Below, piece by piece: positions 6,265 through 10,332 of a stretch of DNA of 10,332 bases. This DNA comes from CAZWMK01 sp964635065 (GTDB taxonomy: Bacteria > Pseudomonadota > Alphaproteobacteria > Sphingomonadales > Sphingomonadaceae). Below the pieces are notes generated by a model. That model ran no database searches. It was given only the letters and a program-made list of their open reading frames with translations, and was not told where the DNA came from. The stretch lies in contig CAZWMK010000085.1 of NCBI GenBank assembly GCA_964635065.1, positions 1 to 10,332 of the forward strand, written 5' to 3'. A program made the position numbers and the translations under genes. Numbering within the stretch: position 1 is the stretch's first letter; every line of letters starts with the position of its first letter.

Positions 6265-8181
6265 TCATTTTCCTTCAACGGAATAGACGAGAAGAGCGTT
6301 GCCGGGTGTATGGAAGTAGAGGCCATAGCCCGAATTGACGATGACTTTGCCGTCGACGATGAGGGGGCCGGGGCCGCTCATCGATCCACCGGTCGCGATT
6401 TCGCCATTGGCTGTGCGGACAGGCTGGACCGTGTCGGCTTGCCAGATGATCTTGCCGGTCTTGCCGTCGTAAGCGCGAAGCCAGCCATCGAGATGACCGG
6501 CAAAGACAACGCCGGGCATGGCCGTGACGGCAGCTGAAATGCCGGGATCGCAGTTGGCGTCCCGCCCGTGACACGCATCCTTGCGGGCAAGGGCACGCCA
6601 CAGGATTTTGCCGCTGCGCGCATCGATGGCGTGCAAGCCGGGGAAGCCGGGCGCCGTGCGCGGTTCTGCGCTGCGGCCATGTTCAAGATCGACGATCGGC
6701 ACGTAAACACGGGTGCCTTCAGCCGCCATGCCGAAGTGGACACCGCCCTGAATGCCGCCGCGCCCGACCGCTTTGCGCCATAATAACGTGCCATTTGCGT
6801 CGGGATCCATGGCAAAGACCTCGCCCGATTTTTGACCTGCCACCACAGCCTCTTTGCCGCCGCCCAGATCGATCAGGAGCGGGGACGCCGAAAAATCCAC
6901 GTCCGGGCCGTTTTCAGCAGGGCAATTCGGATGGTTGTTCATCATGCACGCGCCATTCCAGGCGTCGCCCTTGGTGAACTGCTGTTGCCACAGCCGCTGG
7001 CCGGTCTGGATATCAATGGCGAAGATCGCGTCGGAATTGCCATCGGCAGGCGAGGAATAATTTTCGCCGCTGCCAAAATAGATACGCCCGCGCCGGACAT
7101 CGATCGCCGGACTGTTCCAGACAGGCGCCCCCGATGGGCCAAGGGCTTCGGTGCCCACGCGCGTCCTGCCTTGCGGGCTGGCGGGGGCGGGGACTGTGTA
7201 ATGCTGCCAGAGCACCGTGCCCGTTTTTGCATCCAGGGCCGCGACCGAGCCGCGGAAGGTGCAGCAGCGATATTTCTCATCGAAAACCGAGGCGACCTCG
7301 AACGAGGATACCGGCACGAACAGTTTGCCATCATGGTAGGCGGGTGTGCCGGTGATGGTGCTGTTCGGATGATCGTCGATATGCTGCTTCCACAGTACTT
7401 CGCCGGTCAGGGCATCAAGCGCATAGGCATTGCCTGCAATGTCACCAAGAAACAGGCGCGGGCGGGGCGGGGCCTTGCCGTCGGCCCATGGTTCGAGCGT
7501 GATGCCGGTGCGGACTTCGCCACCCAACCGTTTGGCCCAGCGCGCGCAGCCGCTGTCTGCGTCCAGCGCATAGACGGTGCCATCCTGGCTGCCGACAAAA
7601 ATCGCGCCCATCGCCGCCGCCGGCTGCGAGCGGGCGCGGACGGATGCAGGATAGGCGAAGGCCCATTTCAGCTTGAGCTTCGGAACGTCTGCCGCCTTCA
7701 GACCGGCGATTCTGGCCGGGGTGAAACGGCGGGTGTCATGCCCCCATCCGACCTGTGCGGGCGGCGCGTTCATGTCGAAACGTGCTGCCTTGCCCGCGCA
7801 CATTTGCGGGGCTTTGGGTGGCTGGTAATCGTCAAGGCTGGTGCGCGTCAGAAATTCGGTGACGGCAACCCGGTCCTTTTGCTCAAGGTGCGCGGCCATG
7901 TCTTTCATCAGGCCGTTGTTCATGGCATCGAGAATCGAGACCGGCGCCATCATGCGCAACACATCCTGATGGGGCGCTTTCGGCATGGCGCCCTGATGGC
8001 AACTGGCGCAATTCTGTTCATAGACCATGCGACCGGGGTGAGTGGCCGGATCGATTTCCCTGCCGGCCTTGGCATACATGGTTTCAGCTGATTTGACCGC
8101 GCCCTTCGGTCGTTCGGGCATGGCGGCGATGGTTGTGGTTGCCACCAGGGTCAGCATGGCCCCCCGCAGCGCTGTATTCAT
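6265..8181 (-). CDS. PQQ-dependent, cytochrome c-containing alcohol dehydrogenase (polyvinyl-alcohol dehydrogenase type)
   Basis: Periplasmic quinohemoprotein, 638 residues. A signal peptide (about 1-20) is followed by an N-terminal cytochrome c domain with heme motif CASCH (58-62). An eight-bladed PQQ propeller follows, with at least seven tryptophan-docking repeats of the form ALDxxTGxxLW, at about 204, 253, 314, 387, 456, 517 and 569. Vicinal Cys306-Cys307 match the adjacent-cysteine disulfide known in PQQ dehydrogenases. Heme domain first, then propeller, at almost 640 residues, is the arrangement of sphingomonad polyvinyl-alcohol dehydrogenase, which oxidises secondary alcohols. This organisation differs from the common quinohemoprotein ethanol dehydrogenases, where the heme domain is C-terminal. 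Polymer oxidation is not shown: no oxidised-PVA hydrolase gene lies nearby, and the linked P450 suggests a small hydroxylated substrate. Its start overlaps the preceding gene's stop (ATGA, 8178-8181). PQQ-synthesis genes are not in the window. Confidence 0.9.
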   Translation of the reverse strand: MNTALRGAMLTLVATTTIAAMPERPKGAVKSAETMYAKAGREIDPATHPGRMVYEQNCASCHQGAMPKAPHQDVLRMMAPVSILDAMNNGLMKDMAAHLEQKDRVAVTEFLTRTSLDDYQPPKAPQMCAGKAARFDMNAPPAQVGWGHDTRRFTPARIAGLKAADVPKLKLKWAFAYPASVRARSQPAAAMGAIFVGSQDGTVYALDADSGCARWAKRLGGEVRTGITLEPWADGKAPPRPRLFLGDIAGNAYALDALTGEVLWKQHIDDHPNSTITGTPAYHDGKLFVPVSSFEVASVFDEKYRCCTFRGSVAALDAKTGTVLWQHYTVPAPASPQGRTRVGTEALGPSGAPVWNSPAIDVRRGRIYFGSGENYSSPADGNSDAIFAIDIQTGQRLWQQQFTKGDAWNGACMMNNHPNCPAENGPDVDFSASPLLIDLGGGKEAVVAGQKSGEVFAMDPDANGTLLWRKAVGRGGIQGGVHFGMAAEGTRVYVPIVDLEHGRSAEPRTAPGFPGLHAIDARSGKILWRALARKDACHGRDANCDPGISAAVTAMPGVVFAGHLDGWLRAYDGKTGKIIWQADTVQPVRTANGEIATGGSMSGPGPLIVDGKVIVNSGYGLYFHTPGNALLVYSVEGK

Positions 8182-8624
8182 GCGACGGGTTCCCCGGCGG
8201 CATTGACGGGGCCTTGCTGTTCAGCGCGCTGCCACCAGGATTGGGTGACCACCGGCATCTCTTTTTCATATTGCAGCGCGAGGGCCGGTGAATCTGCGGG
8301 CAGTGGTGTCGAGCGGGTTGGAGGCAGGCCGCTGCCGGCATCCCTCACCGGGTCGACGAACTCCAGCTGGATGGTGTCGAAGCATTCATAAAGCCCCGGC
8401 ACATGTTTTTCATGATAATCGCTGATCTGGTGGTTGTAGAATGCCGCCGCGTCGCGGAAGGCAAGCAGGACATAATATTTGTTCTCGGTCGCGCTGCGCC
8501 AGCATTCATAGCGCAGGCAGTCGGGTTCGCGGGCATGGGTGAATTTCGCCAGATCGCGTTCGATCTCTTCAAACTGGTGCAGACGATCGGCCTTGATGCC
8601 GACATGGGCGACGATGGTAACCAT
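8178..8624 (-). CDS. ABM-fold (antibiotic biosynthesis monooxygenase-like) protein with C-terminal extension
   Basis: 148 residues. Residues 1-92 look like the dimeric alpha-beta ferredoxin-like ABM domain (quinol or heme-independent monooxygenases, YgiN-like). It opens with MVTIVAHVGIKAD, has a helix with HQFEEIERDLAKF, then EPDCLRYECWRS and YYVLLAFRDAAAFYNHQ. ABM proteins usually end at about 95-110 residues. Here a proline-rich tail of about 55 residues follows, with a WW pair at 130-131. GGGGAG 6 bases upstream supports the ATG start. It is the first gene of the operon and its TGA overlaps the dehydrogenase ATG by four bases. No signal peptide is seen. Its role may be oxygenation or isomerisation of a pathway intermediate, or substrate binding. 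The catalytic residues of this family are not conserved enough to decide. Confidence 0.78.
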   Translation of the reverse strand: MVTIVAHVGIKADRLHQFEEIERDLAKFTHAREPDCLRYECWRSATENKYYVLLAFRDAAAFYNHQISDYHEKHVPGLYECFDTIQLEFVDPVRDAGSGLPPTRSTPLPADSPALALQYEKEMPVVTQSWWQRAEQQGPVNAAGEPVA

Positions 8625-8712
8625 GTTTCACTCCCCAGGCGGCGATGCGGTGCGCCGTTGATTGTCGAGGGGGTGGCCGTTGCGACTCTTTCCCCCAGAA
8701 AAGTTGCACTAC

Positions 8713-8740
8713 ATGATACCGGAATGGCGTTCCGGTCAAA
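8713..8740 (-). promoter_or_regulatory. Promoter and perfect-palindrome operator of the ABM-PQQ-P450 operon
   Basis: On the + strand, 8718-8736 reads ACCGGAATGGCGTTCCGGT, a perfect inverted repeat with 7-bp arms and a 5-bp spacer. Read leftward it lies between a candidate -35 TTTGAC (8740-8735) and -10 TATCAT (8718-8713), spacer 16 bp. The predicted start is near 8706, about 82 nt before the ABM start. An operator filling the -35/-10 spacer is typical of TetR-family repressor sites. The TetR gene ends 27 bp upstream of the repeat. A near copy precedes the TonB receptor gene. Confidence 0.72.
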
Positions 8741-8763
8741 GCAAAAAATCTCTCGCTCGCTGG

Positions 8764-9438
8764 TCAGGCCGGCGTTATGTCGAGCGCGGCCCGCGCCATG
8801 GCGATGATCGTGTGCTTGAAGCTGTCATCGTGGATCGAAAAATGCGGCCATAGTCCATGCTGTTCCCGCAGGCTCATCCCGGCCAGCGCGGCGCGGATCG
8901 TCCAGGCGACTTCATTGACACGGGCGCGAAACGCCGTCTCGTCTGTCCTGTTGAGGCGCGCTTGCAACATCCTGAAGAGCCGTTCGGCAGCATGGGCATC
9001 CATGCCTGCCATGATCTGGGCGACCTCCGGATCGAAGCTGCTCTGCCGGTCGAACTCGCGCAGCAGGCCGGGATCCGAACAATAGGCGCTGAACATGATG
9101 TCGACATGGAAGCGCAAAATTGCGTCGGCACTGGCATCGGACCAGTCGTGCGAATGCCATATGCGTTCGAAGTCGGCGGTCCATGCCGTCGACCACTGAT
9201 CGACGATGGCACGTAAAATGGCGCTTTTATCCGTAAAACGGCGATAGATGGCAGGCGCTGATACGCCGGACTCCTGGCTGATCAGGGCGATGGTGGCGTT
9301 TTCATAACCATGTTCGGTGAACAGGCGCGTCGCTGTATCGAGTACGGCAATCAGTGAATTGCGACTGCGTTGCTGTTGCGGCCGTGATACCCACTCGGAC
9401 CGGGTCGACCAGTGCATGTCTTCCGTCGTCATTGTCAT
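8764..9438 (-). CDS. TetR/AcrR-family transcriptional regulator
   Basis: Ligand-responsive DNA-binding dimer, 224 residues from the chosen start. The N-terminal HTH domain (about 24-75) runs from RSRNSLIAVLDTATRLF and GYENATIALISQESGVS to the recognition helix region APAIYRRFTDKSAIL. The C-terminal part (about 80-220) is the helical ligand and dimer domain and carries no recognisable sub-family motif. The start is uncertain. An in-frame TTG at 9501 would add 21 residues of poor character; ATGs at 9438, 9432 and 9420 are alternatives, none with a good ribosome site. I took 9438. The gene lies directly upstream of, and in line with, the ABM-PQQ-P450 operon, whose palindromic operator begins 27 bp after its stop. 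It is therefore the likely controller of that operon and of the TonB receptor gene. Confidence 0.9.
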   Translation of the reverse strand: MTMTTEDMHWSTRSEWVSRPQQQRSRNSLIAVLDTATRLFTEHGYENATIALISQESGVSAPAIYRRFTDKSAILRAIVDQWSTAWTADFERIWHSHDWSDASADAILRFHVDIMFSAYCSDPGLLREFDRQSSFDPEVAQIMAGMDAHAAERLFRMLQARLNRTDETAFRARVNEVAWTIRAALAGMSLREQHGLWPHFSIHDDSFKHTIIAMARAALDITPA

Positions 9439-9484
9439 GGTCAAACGTGCTGGGCTTTCCTGGTCTTTCGCGTGACAGACAATT

Positions 9485-9516
9485 TTGCAGCGGCTTTGCA
9501 ATGTTTAAACCAACAT
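9485..9516. promoter_or_regulatory. Two adjoining inverted repeats between tetR and the 2H phosphoesterase gene
   Basis: TTGCA-N7-TGCAA (9485-9501) abuts ATGTT-N6-AACAT (9501-9516), which contains GTTTAAAC. They lie in the roughly 108-bp divergent region, over the probable tetR promoter; a leftward TTGACT (9533-9528) and TTTAAA are nearby. They could be autoregulatory sites or sites for another factor. They do not resemble the ACCGGAA operator, so self-binding by this TetR is not supported by sequence likeness. Confidence 0.35.
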
Positions 9517-9546
9517 GCGTGATTGTCGAGTCAAGCCGCACAGCGC

Positions 9547-10104
9547 ATGATGCACGCCATGCCCGCTACCGATCTTTCCGCCTTGCCCCTCATTGTCACG
9601 GCAGAGATGGCACCACATGCGCATGCGATTTTCCAGCGCCTGCGCGATCAGCATTTTCCGCCCGAACGCAATCTGGTGCCGGCCCATGTCACGCTGTTTC
9701 ACCAGTTGCCGGGAACGGAATTTGCCGCGATCAGTCGCGATCTTGCCCGGATATCCGCAACAACGCCGCCGCTTGCGGCCCGGGTCAGCGGGGTGCGCCG
9801 TCTGGGGCGAGGGGTGGCTTATGAAATATATTGCCCGCCGCTTGCCGACTTGCGCGCGCTGATGGCGGACCTGTGGGCCGGGCTGCTGATCCCGCAGGAT
9901 CAGGCCAAGCCGCGGCTGCATGTGACGATCCAGAACAAGGTTCAGCCAGACGTGGCCCGGACGCTGTCTGCCACGCTTGGCGCGCAGCCACTGCCGCCGG
10001 ATTTCCGGTTTGGCGGGCTTTTACTGTGGCATTATCATGGTGGGCCATGGACCTTGGCCCGACGCTATCCTTTCCGGGGCGTCGTCTCTGCGTTGACCAG
10101 CTAG
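9547..10104 (+). CDS. 2H phosphoesterase superfamily protein (2'-5' RNA ligase-like)
   Basis: 185 residues from the first ATG. It carries the two HxT[hydrophobic] signatures of the 2H fold, HVTLF (47-51) and HVTIQ (125-129), about 78 residues apart. These are the two catalytic histidine motifs of LigT/ThpR-type RNA 2'-5' ligases and cyclic phosphodiesterases. The length fits the family (about 175-190). The real substrate is unknown; many bacterial members act on 2',3'-cyclic phosphates. There is no clear Shine-Dalgarno before 9547, 9550 or 9559, all in-frame ATGs, so the start could be up to four codons later. An in-frame TTG at 9523 is a further option. The gene is transcribed away from tetR and is probably not part of the catabolic unit. 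Its TAG stop overlaps the stop of the converging gene. Confidence 0.85.
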   Translation: MMHAMPATDLSALPLIVTAEMAPHAHAIFQRLRDQHFPPERNLVPAHVTLFHQLPGTEFAAISRDLARISATTPPLAARVSGVRRLGRGVAYEIYCPPLADLRALMADLWAGLLIPQDQAKPRLHVTIQNKVQPDVARTLSATLGAQPLPPDFRFGGLLLWHYHGGPWTLARRYPFRGVVSALTS

Positions 10105-10332
10105 CGCGACAATGGACCTTCGATGACGGTCAGGATGCTGCCCGGTGCCATGATCGGCGCCAGCAACTGCCGGAAATGCGGGCTGATGGCAAAATGCCGT
10201 TCGCCGGGCGGCGCTGCAGACAGGGGAAGTTCCAGCGGCGCGATGGGCATGTCTGTCAACGTTGCCTCCAGCACGGGCAAGGTCAGCGGTTTCCAGACGG
10301 GGGCGGCATCCTGCGCGGTCTGCGCCATCTGG
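10101..10332 (-). CDS. C-terminal fragment of an unidentified protein, cut by window edge
   Basis: An open frame of 76 codons plus stop runs leftward out of the window; the frame is still open at 10332, so the true start is beyond the edge. The visible part is proline-rich (WKPLTLPVLEATL) and ends in HFAISPHFRQLLAPIMAPGSILTVIEGPLSR-like sequence (residues near the C-terminus). The closing pattern of a short helix, then PGS, then a beta strand is vaguely like the ends of some L,D-transpeptidase-family proteins, but no catalytic motif is visible, so I make no functional call. Coding character is supported by the shared-stop convergent arrangement (CTAG, 10101-10104) and high-GC third positions. 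Confidence 0.55.
   Translation of the reverse strand, partial: QMAQTAQDAAPVWKPLTLPVLEATLTDMPIAPLELPLSAAPPGERHFAISPHFRQLLAPIMAPGSILTVIEGPLSR

Noticed and set aside
6832..8091. A 419-codon open frame on the + strand
   Set aside because: It is antisense to the PQQ/cytochrome c dehydrogenase, whose motifs are clear; the frame has no domain and no ribosome site.
6265..8181. Naming the dehydrogenase gene pvaA
   Set aside because: Domain order and length fit PVA dehydrogenase, but the neighbourhood lacks the oxidised-PVA hydrolase and includes a P450, so the substrate is not established.

Overview
The window looks like chromosomal DNA of an alphaproteobacterium, most likely a sphingomonad (Novosphingobium, Sphingobium or Sphingopyxis type). 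The grounds are a high-GC genome, a glnB-glnA pair, a TonB-dependent receptor of the sphingomonad catabolic type, and a PQQ/cytochrome c dehydrogenase whose length and domain order resemble sphingomonad polyvinyl-alcohol dehydrogenases. This is inferred from protein character, not from a search.

Layout: (1) 1-1810, leftward nitrogen block. A 5'-complete but truncated glnA lies downstream of glnB (GTG start). Upstream of glnB is an almost canonical sigma-54 -24/-12 promoter and an NtrC-type site, TGCAC-N7-GTGCA. (2) 1889-2456, rightward. A small exported glycine-zipper protein is followed by a tRNA-His(GTG) with its own sigma-70-like promoter, an encoded CCA and a G-1:C73 pair. (3) 2582-4974, rightward. 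A TonB-dependent outer-membrane receptor ends at a strong intrinsic terminator. (4) 4995-8624, leftward, a tightly packed operon. It is read as ABM-fold protein, then PQQ/cytochrome c alcohol dehydrogenase, then cytochrome P450, with a 4-bp ATGA overlap and a 7-bp gap between genes. (5) 8764-9438, leftward, a TetR-family regulator. (6) 9547-10104, rightward, a 2H phosphoesterase (2'-5' RNA ligase-like). It meets an unidentified leftward gene fragment tail to tail, the two TAG stops sharing one CTAG.

The main result is that regions 3-5 look like one small regulon. A 19-bp near-perfect inverted repeat, core ACCGGAACGCCATTCC, lies upstream of the leftward operon. A near copy (18 of 21 positions over the aligned stretch) lies upstream of the TonB receptor gene nearly 6 kb away. 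Both are in the same orientation to their gene, and in both the last base of the repeat is the first base of a candidate -10 box. The TetR gene ends 27 bp before the operon copy. The inferred model is that the receptor imports a hydrophobic or bulky substrate, the P450 and the periplasmic quinoprotein dehydrogenase oxidise it, and TetR controls both units. The substrate cannot be read from the sequence. No ferredoxin, ferredoxin reductase or PQQ-biosynthesis gene is in the window. I saw no CRISPR array, insertion sequence or integrase.
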